From Desulfobacteraceae bacterium (GTDB taxonomy: Bacteria; Desulfobacterota; Desulfobacteria; Desulfobacterales; Desulfosalsimonadaceae), in NCBI GenBank assembly GCA_014237465.1, contig JABZFM010000009.1, forward strand, positions 62,001 through 126,000: a stretch of 64,000 bases of DNA, written 5' to 3'. Shown here in pieces: positions 52,740-61,661 of the stretch. Numbering within the stretch: the first letter of the stretch is position 1; each line of letters starts with the position of its first letter. The notes below the pieces were generated by a model that was given only the letters and a program-made list of their open reading frames with translations, was not told where the DNA came from and searched no databases. The position numbers and the translations under genes were made by a program.

Positions 52740-54131
52740 TCATTTCACCTCCAGATCTGCACCGAATCCGAAGAGTCCGTCTGCCGCAAAAATAGCTGGA
52801 CTACCCTGCCACGGCTGAAGTTTGGCAATCGCAAGTTCTTCTTCTTCAATATCAATATAATCGTCAAGTTCACCGGCGAGCCACATTTTTTCAAGCAGCA
52901 TACTATCATGCCAAACAGCGGCGCTGTAATTTTTCAAATCTTTAATCTGTTCGCCTGTTACAATCCGGGGCCTTAACGCAATTTTAATAGGTCCTAAAAG
53001 ATATGTAAATTTCTCATCAATCGCCAATGTCTTTTGAAGATTTTCAACTTCAAGCAGTTCCTTAAAATCCATTTCCAGGATTTTCCGGTTAATCCGATTC
53101 ACTGCTTCCCTGACCGTCATTTGGGACTTTAAAATCGCCAGGGGCTGAACGCCGCCCCCGCTTCCCACGTTTGTCGGCACATCACCGAACCGGCATAAAA
53201 ATCCGAATACTTCTCCCGGTCCGATAAGACATCGGAAATCCGTCTGCCTTTTTTCAAGAATAATCTGATCATTTAAATGATCAATTTCAGGCATCTCTTC
53301 CCCCCATAAGCCCAAAGGGACTTTTTCCTGAAGAATATAGCCGCCTTTTATGAGCGCATTGTCAATGGCCGCATCGCCATCTTCATTCACCCCGCCGACG
53401 CTCACACCGATACCGGAATACCCTCGCTCCGGTTTTAAAACCAGCTCATGCCAGTTTTTACGCGCCCAGCTGACCAGATCAGGAATCTGTTCGCCATCCG
53501 GACCTGTAGTGCCTCTTTCCATAAACCGTCTTGTCCATGGGGTCCTGTTCACCGTCTCTTTATGGAACCGGTCCGCATTTGGACCTGTAATGACTTCAAA
53601 CATACTTTTCACATTAATCGGTTCCGTTCCCCGGGGATTCAACACCCTGTTTTCTTTGATAGCCTGAAGCAGCGGTGACAGGTTATGTTTTCGGTGGAGT
53701 TTTAAAAAAATATCATTATTAAAATCCATAAATACCAGAGAAACCGGCCGGCCCTGGTGACAGACTTTCCCGTTTTTTAATTCAAACTCATGGGGTGCAG
53801 ATAAAATACCGGTTATTCCGGTTACTTGATCCAGACGATCGGCAAAGTTGATATTTTCCGTAACATCCGATAAGGTTTCCTCCTCGGCAACGACCGCTAT
53901 CAGACCGGGATTTGCCCCTTCCCGCTTTCGATGAACCGCCAGCATCATCTGTGTAAACCCGACAACCGGGTAAAGCATGGGATGATCAAAGTCAAGCGCC
54001 ACACCTGTCGGATTTATCTCATTAATTTTCTCCCATACCACTTTAGAAATCTTCTGGGTAATCCGCTGATAATCCCATCCCCCGGGACTGCCTAAATTCC
54101 ATTCTGAGTGATAACCTGAAAAACTATTCAC
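52740..54131 (-). CDS. ATP-grasp-like ligase
   Basis: The start is placed at a GTG (VNSFSGYHSEWNLG) six bases after AGGAGG; it overlaps the preceding gene by eight bases. Upstream in-frame Mets would create a 150-base overlap. The protein of about 463 aa shows ATP-grasp features: WHELVLKPERGYSGIGVSVGG (nucleotide-binding lysine and Gly-rich loop), GGYILQEKV, DFRCLIGPGEVFGFLCRFG and a NVGSGGGVQPLAI loop. Such enzymes join a carboxylate to an amine or thiol. The exact product is unknown. It is sandwiched between DUF885 and methyltransferase genes in one operon. Confidence 0.65.
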   Translation of the reverse strand: MNSFSGYHSEWNLGSPGGWDYQRITQKISKVVWEKINEINPTGVALDFDHPMLYPVVGFTQMMLAVHRKREGANPGLIAVVAEEETLSDVTENINFADRLDQVTGITGILSAPHEFELKNGKVCHQGRPVSLVFMDFNNDIFLKLHRKHNLSPLLQAIKENRVLNPRGTEPINVKSMFEVITGPNADRFHKETVNRTPWTRRFMERGTTGPDGEQIPDLVSWARKNWHELVLKPERGYSGIGVSVGGVNEDGDAAIDNALIKGGYILQEKVPLGLWGEEMPEIDHLNDQIILEKRQTDFRCLIGPGEVFGFLCRFGDVPTNVGSGGGVQPLAILKSQMTVREAVNRINRKILEMDFKELLEVENLQKTLAIDEKFTYLLGPIKIALRPRIVTGEQIKDLKNYSAAVWHDSMLLEKMWLAGELDDYIDIEEEELAIAKLQPWQGSPAIFAADGLFGFGADLEVK

Positions 54132-55713
54132 GAACATCCTCCTGTGACAAAAATTGCGATAAATGATCAAATCCGACCTCTCCATGAGATAAGACCCGGC
54201 AGACAAAGTTTTCCGGGCTTCCCCCGTGCCGAACAAAGGATTCATAAATATTTGCAAAATAATATCGACCGATGGCATAAGATAACTGGTAACCCGGTTT
54301 CAGAATATATTTTCTCACCAGTTCAGAAGCCTTTGTGTAAGCCATTCCGTAATCTGAAAGAAAGACAGCCGCTTCCTTCAGGCTCTTTTTACGCGTGTGA
54401 ATTTCCAGATCCATTTTTCCCCGAACCGCCCGCCAGAGCCTGCGTTTGGCTGAGAGCATCCGGTCAAAGGAATTATGGAAAAACCCGGTATCAAATAAAA
54501 GTTCTTCGGAAATACAGGCCCACCCTTCATAAAAAACCGGGAATTCTATATGACGCCGTATAATTTTCTTTAAGCACCATCGGCTTGTATCCAGTAAATG
54601 ATGACCAGGATAAGTTTCATGTGCGGTTAATAATTTATAATCTGAAGCCACAGTTGTATTATTTTCTGATTCAATAATAAAAAAAGTTCCCCCTTGTGGC
54701 GGATGACCGGGTGGCATACTGTAGGCTGCATTGCTCCTGACCGGATGCATATAGACGGGTACTGTCTCAACATGTACCAGACAGTTTTTAACAACCTCTG
54801 GGGCCACAATTCCCTTTTGTATGCAGTGATTTGCGAGCTCAGAAACACATGCCTGGTATACCTGCTTTACACTGCGCCGGTGCGGCAGTGTGAAATTCAG
54901 ATCAGCAATATTTTTCTGCCATGAAATTTCCGGGAAAATTTCTGAAGCATAAATTTCAACGACTGATGTTGTTTCACTGATCTCGTTGTCTATCTGCCGT
55001 TCAATCTCGCATAGGGGCATGAAACATCCCATGTGCCGGCTGGCAATCTGCTCATAAAGATCTTTGGATACAAGGAATTCATCTGAGGGGGTAAGGTTCA
55101 TCAGATGGGAATTGAATCGTTCCAGTGAATGAATGACGGGAGCCGTCACCGTTCGCGGAACCGGCAACGTTCTAATCCAGGCGCTTAAGTGGTCTATCAT
55201 CTCACAACCCTGGTTTTTAAAGATATCATGCACCTTTTCCAGATTTTGCCGGGCATGTTGGATAAAACCGAGCAGTCCTTTCAGACGGTCATTTAATGCC
55301 TGCGTACCGGCTTCGACAGCTTCGACAAGTCCGGTCCCGATAATTGTTAAATAAAATGACGGATGGGTTTTATGAGGTTGGACCTCATTTAACTGCTCAA
55401 TGATTGTGTTGATCATTCGATTCAGCAGGCTGATATCCACCTGTTCGTCAAAAGTCAATTCACTGGAAACAAATTGATCCAGTTTCAGTTTGTATTCGGA
55501 GAGTTTTACAGAAATATCAGCAATTGATTCAGGGGAAAAGTCATCCCATCTGGACCAGTCTTTATCCATGATTGTTGCCTGTGGATAGTAGTGAAATTCA
55601 TCGCTTGCCATGCAAACCGGAAAACGGAGGGCCAGGGTTTCAAAAAGACTGTCGGCAACGGCATTAATGCCTGATGCGTTTGAGTTGTGCTTTGGTTGAT
55701 CAGAAATTTGCAT
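54124..55713 (-). CDS. DUF885 family putative metallopeptidase
   Basis: The 529-aa protein matches the DUF885 family. The middle shows MPPGHPPQGGTFFI and KLLTAHETYPGHHLLDTSRW, containing an HExxxGHH-like zinc-binding arrangement (HETYPGHH), and the C-terminal half has EGWACISEELLFDTG and a YGMAYTKASELVRKY region. Members are probable peptidases or hydrolases; some have signal peptides, but none is seen here. It is the first gene of an operon with an ATP-grasp protein and a methyltransferase, overlapping the former by eight bases. Confidence 0.8.
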   Translation of the reverse strand: MQISDQPKHNSNASGINAVADSLFETLALRFPVCMASDEFHYYPQATIMDKDWSRWDDFSPESIADISVKLSEYKLKLDQFVSSELTFDEQVDISLLNRMINTIIEQLNEVQPHKTHPSFYLTIIGTGLVEAVEAGTQALNDRLKGLLGFIQHARQNLEKVHDIFKNQGCEMIDHLSAWIRTLPVPRTVTAPVIHSLERFNSHLMNLTPSDEFLVSKDLYEQIASRHMGCFMPLCEIERQIDNEISETTSVVEIYASEIFPEISWQKNIADLNFTLPHRRSVKQVYQACVSELANHCIQKGIVAPEVVKNCLVHVETVPVYMHPVRSNAAYSMPPGHPPQGGTFFIIESENNTTVASDYKLLTAHETYPGHHLLDTSRWCLKKIIRRHIEFPVFYEGWACISEELLFDTGFFHNSFDRMLSAKRRLWRAVRGKMDLEIHTRKKSLKEAAVFLSDYGMAYTKASELVRKYILKPGYQLSYAIGRYYFANIYESFVRHGGSPENFVCRVLSHGEVGFDHLSQFLSQEDVRE

Positions 55714-55777
55714 GTCGGCAATTACTCAGGCTATGAGGTTAAAAGGCAAACATACAACCAGTCATTTTCAGATTTTT

Positions 55778-56392
55778 TTATTCCGGCGATGCTTTCTTTT
55801 TCAGTATAAAGTCACAATGCGCTTTTCCATAAGCAATGGTGTTTTCCCATGAATTCCCCCTGTCAAATGTAAAATCAGGAAACGCTTGAGGAAAAAATTC
55901 TTTATCCACATCACAAATCAGTCTTGTCAGTTCAGGAGTACCGGCTTCCAGGAGAAAATCATATACCACGCATCGCTTAATAATATAATGACAGATACTG
56001 TCATTTACGGTGACATATTCTCTGACATTGAATTTCGCTTCATCATTTTTTACCATCAGATCATTAAATGCCATTAACCGGGGCATACCTGACAAATTTG
56101 ACAAATTCAGGGAATTAAAATGTTTTTGAACGGCATTGCAACCAATGGGAACCAGTATGCGCCGCATTACATCAAATGCTTTTTGTTTTCCGACTTTTTC
56201 ACCGAGCTTTAAATATAAGGCGGATGCCATTGCAAAACGTTTGGCATACCCCGCCTCCTGCCCAGAAACAGCATCTGATGCCCATCGGGTTTGTTTGACG
56301 ATATCATTTCTTTTCAACAGTGACTTGACAAGAAGCAACGGCCAAAAACCGCCGACTTCAGAACTTAATGTGAAAAAAATGAGTTTTATCAT
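55778..56392 (-). CDS. L-2-amino-thiazoline-4-carboxylic acid hydrolase-like protein
   Basis: The 204-aa protein resembles the ATC_hydrolase family: a hydrophobic N-terminus, a central helical domain with GCNAVQKHFNSL, then CHYIIKRCVVYDFLLEAGTPELTRLICDVDKEFFPQAFPDF and a final CDFIL. The spacing of the cysteines and the FFPxxFP motif match the family. Members act on thiazoline or related small molecules, but many are uncharacterised. Its start overlaps the acyltransferase stop by one base (TAATG), so the genes are coupled. Confidence 0.65.
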   Translation of the reverse strand: MIKLIFFTLSSEVGGFWPLLLVKSLLKRNDIVKQTRWASDAVSGQEAGYAKRFAMASALYLKLGEKVGKQKAFDVMRRILVPIGCNAVQKHFNSLNLSNLSGMPRLMAFNDLMVKNDEAKFNVREYVTVNDSICHYIIKRCVVYDFLLEAGTPELTRLICDVDKEFFPQAFPDFTFDRGNSWENTIAYGKAHCDFILKKKASPE

Positions 56393-57315
56393 TATTTTTT
56401 GCCGGGGATTGTATTATAATCTTCGAACACGGACGCGATTGTCTGATCTTTTTCTTTCCACAGCCCGTTGATCCATTTCTGAAACTGATCCTTGAACACA
56501 TCGTCTTCTTCATAGTTTTTTCCCAGAAACTCTTCGGGAATATTTAAAGTTCTGAGACGGACGACAATTGTGGGTATATTGCCTTTCAGAAAATTCCAAA
56601 ATGGCATAGGCGGCTCATTTTCCGGGTATACGATGGAAACATCGACTATCTTGGAAAGGTATTCGCCCATGCTGGAAAGAACGATGCCAACCCCGCCGGC
56701 CTTTGGCATCAGGAGATGTCGGAAAGGTGAGTTTTGCTTTTCATGTTTCTGGTAATTGAAGCGGGTGCCTTCTAAAAAATTCAGCACGGTGACCGGGGAC
56801 CTTTTGAACTTGGCGCAGTATTTCCGGGTGGTCTCCACATCTTTTCCCTTTAATTCCGGATGTTTTTCAATAAATTGACGCGTATATCGCTTCATAAACG
56901 GAAAATCCAGCGCCCACCAGGCCACCCCCAGAATCGGCACCCATATGAGTTCTTTTTTTAAGAAAAACTTCAGAAAAGGAATTCGATGGTTAAAAATATG
57001 CTGAAGCACAAAAATATCCGTCCAGGAACGATGATTGCAAACAACCAGGTAAGAAGAATCCAGGTTAAATCCTTCAAGTCCCTGAATATCCCATTTGGCA
57101 TGCCGGGTAAGCTTCTGAATAAAACTGTTGACATCAATCCATGTGGTTCCAAAGAACATGGCAACCCGGGTCAGATGGTGCCGTATCCATGAATTGGGAA
57201 TAAATATCTTTAATAAAATAAACGGCAGCATGGCCGAAAAAAACAGCACAGTATTGGTCACAAACAAGAGCGCTGAAACCAGTCCCAGCAGTGGTGCGGG
57301 TAAAAAATTCAACAT
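56392..57315 (-). CDS. PlsC-type lysophospholipid acyltransferase
   Basis: The start at MLNFLPAPLLGLV follows GGAGAG. The protein of about 307 aa has the acyltransferase HX4D motif in VVCNHRSWTDIFVLQ, the FFLKKELIWVPILG segment and the NFLEGTRFN motif. It acylates lysophosphatidic acid or a related glycerolipid at the inner membrane, helped by the N-terminal hydrophobic segment. It resembles the YihG/YihG-like branch in length. It is coupled to the downstream ATC_hydrolase-like gene. Confidence 0.87.
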   Translation of the reverse strand: MLNFLPAPLLGLVSALLFVTNTVLFFSAMLPFILLKIFIPNSWIRHHLTRVAMFFGTTWIDVNSFIQKLTRHAKWDIQGLEGFNLDSSYLVVCNHRSWTDIFVLQHIFNHRIPFLKFFLKKELIWVPILGVAWWALDFPFMKRYTRQFIEKHPELKGKDVETTRKYCAKFKRSPVTVLNFLEGTRFNYQKHEKQNSPFRHLLMPKAGGVGIVLSSMGEYLSKIVDVSIVYPENEPPMPFWNFLKGNIPTIVVRLRTLNIPEEFLGKNYEEDDVFKDQFQKWINGLWKEKDQTIASVFEDYNTIPGKK

Positions 57316-57405
57316 ACGCTTACTCTCCAAAAATTATAACAGCTATGAGCAACCTGATTCCATTCGTTTGGTTTTTCAGGTCCACACTTATCAATTTAAA
57401 TAAAA

Positions 57406-58287
57406 CTATAACTTAAAATATTTGTCGTTTTTCAGACCGATTTTACCGCCGACAGCCAGCCTTGCAAGGTGTTTTTGCATGATTCCTTTTTCGCCGAAAA
57501 GATAAAACGATTCCGGTTCTCTGGGCTTTCCATAGACTATCCAAGCATGTGCTATTTCATCAATGGAGCGAGGGTTTTCAAGAAAGTCCAGGAGTTTTTG
57601 CTCTCTTTTATCGATAACGTCGAGGTAATTATGCCATATATCATCCGGAAAATCTTCAAAAATACCTTTTTCATGGGCTGTCAGCCAGATTTTTGCCGGT
57701 ATGGACTGTAGCCGCGTAACTGATTTTCTAATTTCTTCGATATCCGAATATACATCGCCATACCATGGACCGAAGCTGCTTAAATCATAGTCCCCCATAT
57801 ACAGGACTTCGCTTTCCTTAAAAAAGAATGTAAGGTGACCGGGGGTATGGCCTGGGGTATGTATCACTTCAATGCTCAGACTATCAAATTTGATGACTTC
57901 ACCGTTTTTCAAAAACCGATCCGGTTTTCTGGGGCGAAATCGAAACTGCTCTTTGAAAAAAACTTTTGACAGTTCCCGAAAATCTTCTTCAATACCATAG
58001 GCATCGAGAAAATTATCAATGCTTGAAAGCGGTTGTGCATCTGCCGCGGACATCCAGAGGGGCACATCATCAAAAAGATCCAGATGCATGAAATGATCTT
58101 CATGCCAGTGGCTCAACCAGACACTGCGGACACCCTGGTTTTGTTTGAGCTGTTTCAGCCGATCCCTGTCTGAAGACGGATCAATGAGAATTCCCGGTCC
58201 TTCGATATACAGCGAATGACAATATGGATACTTCCCGCTATTGTGGCCCGGAATAAACCAGACAGGCCCGAAGTGTCTTTCTTCCAT
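57406..58287 (-). CDS. MBL-fold metallo-hydrolase
   Basis: The 293-aa protein has the metallo-beta-lactamase-fold metal motif in LSHWHEDHFMHLD, then a second His in VIHTPGHTPGHLTFFF, Asp in LYMGDYDLSSFGPW and a distal TAHEKG histidine. Together these form a two-metal site for a hydrolytic reaction. The substrate is unknown. It is preceded on the same strand by a truncated glycosyltransferase-like gene and the DUF1847 gene. Confidence 0.87.
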   Translation of the reverse strand: MEERHFGPVWFIPGHNSGKYPYCHSLYIEGPGILIDPSSDRDRLKQLKQNQGVRSVWLSHWHEDHFMHLDLFDDVPLWMSAADAQPLSSIDNFLDAYGIEEDFRELSKVFFKEQFRFRPRKPDRFLKNGEVIKFDSLSIEVIHTPGHTPGHLTFFFKESEVLYMGDYDLSSFGPWYGDVYSDIEEIRKSVTRLQSIPAKIWLTAHEKGIFEDFPDDIWHNYLDVIDKREQKLLDFLENPRSIDEIAHAWIVYGKPREPESFYLFGEKGIMQKHLARLAVGGKIGLKNDKYFKL

Positions 58288-58312
58288 TTTATTCTCTCTT
58301 TACCAGAAGATA

Positions 58313-58489
58313 TCATTTAAAGGACATCAAAAGAGAGTCTTTAAAAAACCATTCCGGTGTTTGGGTAAAAATTTCAAAGTGGACAAACGGCCACCGGGCA
58401 TATATGGCATTCATCACCGCAGAAGCCCGGGCGGCATGCCCAAAACCATGGAAAGTAACAAAATATGCAATCGACAGCTTGGGGTTCAT
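58313..58489 (-). pseudogene. N-terminal fragment of a glycosyltransferase-like gene
   Basis: A 58-codon open reading frame starts in a one-base overlap (TAATG) with the DUF1847 stop. It encodes MNPKLSIAYFVTFHGFGHAA followed by RASAVMNAI and HFEIFTQTPEWFFKDSL, the nucleotide-sugar transferase N-terminus seen in MurG/GT1-like proteins of about 350 aa. It then ends at TGA after LMSFK. No further GT sequence follows before the metallo-hydrolase gene. It is best explained as a gene cut short by a deletion. Confidence 0.6.
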
Positions 58490-59148
58490 TATTTAACATC
58501 AGTGTTTTTGGGTGGTCTTGTGTTGATCCGGGTATAAATATGTTTGGATGTGTAAAGCGCCCCTAAAGGATTGTGCGCCAGTACACGGTCTTTAACCGCC
58601 AGAACGGTTACCGGTGCTTTGGCGTGTTTAATAAACAGGGTGTCATCCCCCACACACAGACCGAGCAGTACATGCAAATCACACCCTTCTTCATCCAGAA
58701 TCGCTGCCTGCCCTATCGGATTACACATGGGCTGGCGAAATCCCGGGACAATTTTGTCATCTTCAGGCAGGGACACATCATCGGCACTTAACGCGCCGCA
58801 CATACAGCACACAGACGAGACTTCAAATCCCTCGTTTAAAAGTAAATTGGTGAACAGCCGGGCTTCTTCCGAGAGCCCAACGCAAAACGCCAGCCCCAGT
58901 TTTTTATGCCCTTGTAACCGGGCATACTCAATGGTTTCTTCAACCCGGGTCAGCTTACCGTATTCCTTCCAGGTTCTGGCAACATCCTGGGCCATCTTTA
59001 GATTTTCCGATTCCTGTAACCTCGCTTTGGCCTCATCCAGCAAGTCCTCGTAATTAATTGACGGACAAAAATCCGGGACTTTGCTTAAATCTCCATTAAA
59101 ACATGTTTTTTTTCCACAATAACTGCATAAAGATTGTTTTTTTTTCAT
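58489..59148 (-). CDS. DUF1847 metal-binding domain protein
   Basis: The 219-aa protein starts with LCSYCGKKTCFNG and carries further cysteines in SVCCMCGAL, PMCNPIGQA, EEGCDLHVLLGLCVGDD. This pattern defines DUF1847, a family of putative metal-binding proteins of anaerobes. The block KLGLAFCVGLSEEA looks like a Rossmann-type strand and loop. No enzymatic function is established. It is the start of a run that continues into the truncated GT and the metallo-hydrolase genes. Confidence 0.85.
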   Translation of the reverse strand: MKKKQSLCSYCGKKTCFNGDLSKVPDFCPSINYEDLLDEAKARLQESENLKMAQDVARTWKEYGKLTRVEETIEYARLQGHKKLGLAFCVGLSEEARLFTNLLLNEGFEVSSVCCMCGALSADDVSLPEDDKIVPGFRQPMCNPIGQAAILDEEGCDLHVLLGLCVGDDTLFIKHAKAPVTVLAVKDRVLAHNPLGALYTSKHIYTRINTRPPKNTDVK

Positions 59149-59384
59149 TTTCTGATTCCTCGGTTATTATTGGTTTGTATTTTAATGAAAAACATTAAAG
59201 GGTCAATTCCACGCAAAAAAAGGCTGCTCAAAATGTGCCACACGAGTATTTTTTCCGAAAATTGCGACCTCCCGGAACTGGTAGATCATGGCAGCTGTGG
59301 GGGCAGCTATCCAGCTGTTTCCCATTTATTGAAATATTTAAATCCCATGTGTTTAACCCGATTTTTCAAAAGATCGTTCCGGTT

Positions 59385-59651
59385 CTATTTCAACATTCCG
59401 TTTTTCATTGACCGGACCTCACCGTTTTCAGCAAAGAGCTTAAAAACCTTAGAACTCCGGTTACCTGTAAACACCGATTCCCCTACCCCGCCGGTGGCAG
59501 CCGGCCGCTGAAAACTGACTGTGATTATCCAGAATTGGCCATCTTCCGACAGTTCGGCCTCTTCAAGCAGTATATCGCCTAAATCCCGGTCCGGATAAAG
59601 AGAATTGATATGCTCAATGGCTTTTTGTGACGCTTCTTTTATACCAATCAT
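59385..59651 (-). CDS. Small conserved protein of unknown function
   Basis: The 88-aa protein starts at MIGIKEAS after GGGAGG. It has an alpha-helix with KAIEHINSLYPDRD, then LLEEAELSEDGQFWIITVSF, and ends FKLFAENGEVRSMKNG. The alpha-plus-beta pattern resembles small PepSY-like or inhibitor-like folds, but no family is certain. It follows the broken DUF362 gene directly. Confidence 0.6.
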   Translation of the reverse strand: MIGIKEASQKAIEHINSLYPDRDLGDILLEEAELSEDGQFWIITVSFQRPAATGGVGESVFTGNRSSKVFKLFAENGEVRSMKNGMLK

Positions 59652-59653
59652 AC

Positions 59654-60131
59654 TTATCCTCCCATAATCCACTGAAACCGACCGCTTTGTTTTTCAATGG
59701 CTGCTTCCGGACAAATTTCCAGGCAGCAATAGCAGCGGATGCACGTTTTGTAGTCATATTCGGGAATATCTTTTTTCCCGGCTGATTTACTGATCGCCCC
59801 GGATGCGCAGATTTTTCTACACTGGTAACAGAGTGTGCACCTTTCTTCCACAGGCACCGGCCGATCCAGGAAGAGATTCTTGAAAGTGGGGGTGTTAAAC
59901 GGCCACCGGAACATGTTTGAAAAAATCGAAGATCCTGTTGCCGGTTCAAAATCAATGGGTAATTATTGCCTTTTCTTCTTTTGCCGGCATCAGCAGATTC
60001 GGCTTTACCACGACCCGGGCCTTATTAAATCGCTTTACATCAAAGCCAATATTTGAAAAACTTGTATAAATCTTATCCTTCAGATTTTCTAGCTGATAGT
60101 CATTGCATTGAATTAAAGAAACTTCAGGCAT
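59654..60131 (-). pseudogene. DUF362/4Fe-4S protein gene with internal deletion
   Basis: From ATG at 60131 the frame encodes about 59 aa of a DUF362 N-terminus (MPEVSLIQCNDYQLENLKDK, later VVVKPNLLMPAKEEKAIITH) and then hits TGA. In the next frame the sequence continues as IDFEPATGSSIFSNMFRWPF and the C-terminal ferredoxin part with CTLCYQCRKIC and CIRCYCCLEICP down to 59654. A complete DUF362 protein would have about 200 or more residues between these parts. The middle is lost and the frame is broken. The C-terminal ferredoxin unit could still be translated from an ATG at 59914 (86 aa). Confidence 0.75.
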
Positions 60132-60191
60132 GTTTTCTGCTCCATTTGAATCAACTCAAGGATTGCTATGGTTAAATTTTTTCACCCAAAA

Positions 60192-60599
60192 TTATTCTGA
60201 ATTTGAACTGACCACAAATTCGTCACTACATATGATATTTCCGGTTGAAGAAATTACATCCACCCGCCATGTACCGGTCCATTCCTTAACAATGCTTTTT
60301 GACGACCATGTCCGCCAGGACCTTGCGTTAACCCCTAAATCCACAATCGCCATCTGTGTATCATTGTAATACCAGACATGTGAAATATCCGCATGATCCT
60401 CGGTACTCGACAGTTTGGTATAGCAAAACACCCGCTCGACCGAATCCGGAAAATGCGTTGCCGTATCCACCGGATTTCTACGCTCGATTCCCCTGCAAAA
60501 AACCATCTCATTGACGGTAACAGGGGAAACTTCCTGCGCTGGTAAACTTAAGGGCAGGCATAAAACACAGATAAGAATGGAAACAATTTTAAAAAACAT
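60192..60599 (-). CDS. DUF2914 domain exported protein
   Basis: The 135-aa protein has a signal peptide (FKIVSILICVLCLPLSLPAQ) and a compact beta-rich domain with the DUF2914 pattern: FPDSVERVFCYTKL, ISHVWYYND, then SWRTWSSKSI and WTGTWRVDVIS. GGAGG precedes the start. It is presumably periplasmic. Family function is unknown. Confidence 0.8.
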   Translation of the reverse strand: MFFKIVSILICVLCLPLSLPAQEVSPVTVNEMVFCRGIERRNPVDTATHFPDSVERVFCYTKLSSTEDHADISHVWYYNDTQMAIVDLGVNARSWRTWSSKSIVKEWTGTWRVDVISSTGNIICSDEFVVSSNSE

Positions 60600-60668
60600 G
60601 TGGCCTCCGCCGATTGATTAATTCTGAGTCAGAATATCTTATCAAAATGTTATGCCGGATAATGCTCA

Positions 60669-60920
60669 TTATTTATTAGGATCATCATGCAGAAAATGAT
60701 CTTTTCGGGGCACGCCTTCGAAAAAACGGATATATTTCTTCAATACCCCGCCCCAGGACCCTTCCAGTTCCTTGAGATTTTTTGAAATCTTCCACCAGAC
60801 ATCAAATTCTCTGAGCATGTTTGATGTCTGCCCCAACGTAATATTGGATTGTTTCAGGGCCAGCAAATTTTTTTTAAAATCATGATACCCGCGAAAAAAA
60901 CCGGAATTATTTCTCGTCAT
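60669..60920 (-). CDS. Small helical protein of unknown function
   Basis: This 83-aa protein starts at MTRNNSGFFRGYHDF, preceded by AAGGGGGA, and its ATG overlaps the TGA that ends the DUF2284 reading frame (ATGA). Because of a frameshift in DUF2284 the two appear as a single 315-codon frame, but they should be separate genes. It is rich in Trp, Lys and Leu and mainly helical, with no recognised family. Confidence 0.55.
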   Translation of the reverse strand: MTRNNSGFFRGYHDFKKNLLALKQSNITLGQTSNMLREFDVWWKISKNLKELEGSWGGVLKKYIRFFEGVPRKDHFLHDDPNK

Positions 60921-61616
60921 TGTTTGTTCCCCCTTACCAGTACCAACCCCATTAAACTGCCACGCGGAACACTTTCCGGTTCGCAGGAGCCCCCAAATGG
61001 GATAATGATCCCATCCGACCCGGGCGGCCATGGTGTAGACATCCATGCCGCACGATTCCATGGAATAGGAACTTAAATCAGGATTCCGACAGCCTTTTTT
61101 CGTCATTAATTTCTGGCATACCGGCTGGAGCAGGCAAAAAGGGTCCCGGCAATTTCCCGCCGCAAAACCATGTGTGCTATGCCCTGCTTCGCCGGCCCGT
61201 TTTTCAAGAACCTTCGCGATAGTAAACGTTAAAATATAATGCGCCCCCAGATTCAGCCAATTACCGCTTTTATCGGCCACACCCGATTCAACCGCTTTGT
61301 GAAGTTCTTTTGCCGCAATAATCGAACTCTTAACCTGCACCCGGAAAAAAACACCCCATTCAAAGGAATACACAATATCGCGTACTTCCTGAACAGAATA
61401 TCCATGCGGCGGACAATGGGCACAATTTCCCGACATATAGCATTTGGGGATCATGCATTTAAATCGGACACGGGGATCAATGATTACGTCTGAAGCAGGA
61501 ATAATCACCGCATCTTCCGCTCCGCATTCTAAGGCGGCGTCGGCCAATGAACCCAAAATACCGACAGCCCGCCCATCCTCGAAAAATCTTTTAACCGTGG
61601 ATTTTGTTCGCGTCAT
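60917..61616 (-). pseudogene. DUF2284 metal-binding protein gene with a one-base frameshift
   Basis: The frame begins at ATG 61616 (GGAGG upstream). It carries DUF2284 features: CMIPKCYMSGNCAHCPPHG, GNCRDPFC and MESCGMDVYTMAARVGWDHYPI. At AAA 60995-60997 (TTT on the coding strand) an extra T shifts the frame. The +1 frame reads GGSCEPESVPRGSLMGLVLV and ends at 60917, which is the normal family C-terminus. The cysteine clusters suggest metal or Fe-S binding. The product is probably affected only at its last 30 residues if the shift is real. Confidence 0.7.
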
Positions 61617-61661
61617 TTTTGACCTCCGTATAAATGACTACCCAATGATCGTATCAGGATA

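Noticed and set aside
59149-59384. Possible minus-strand gene remnant (28 codons, MIYQFREVAIFGKNTRV)
   Set aside because: Too short and unsupported by any recognisable family; the gap is treated as non-coding.
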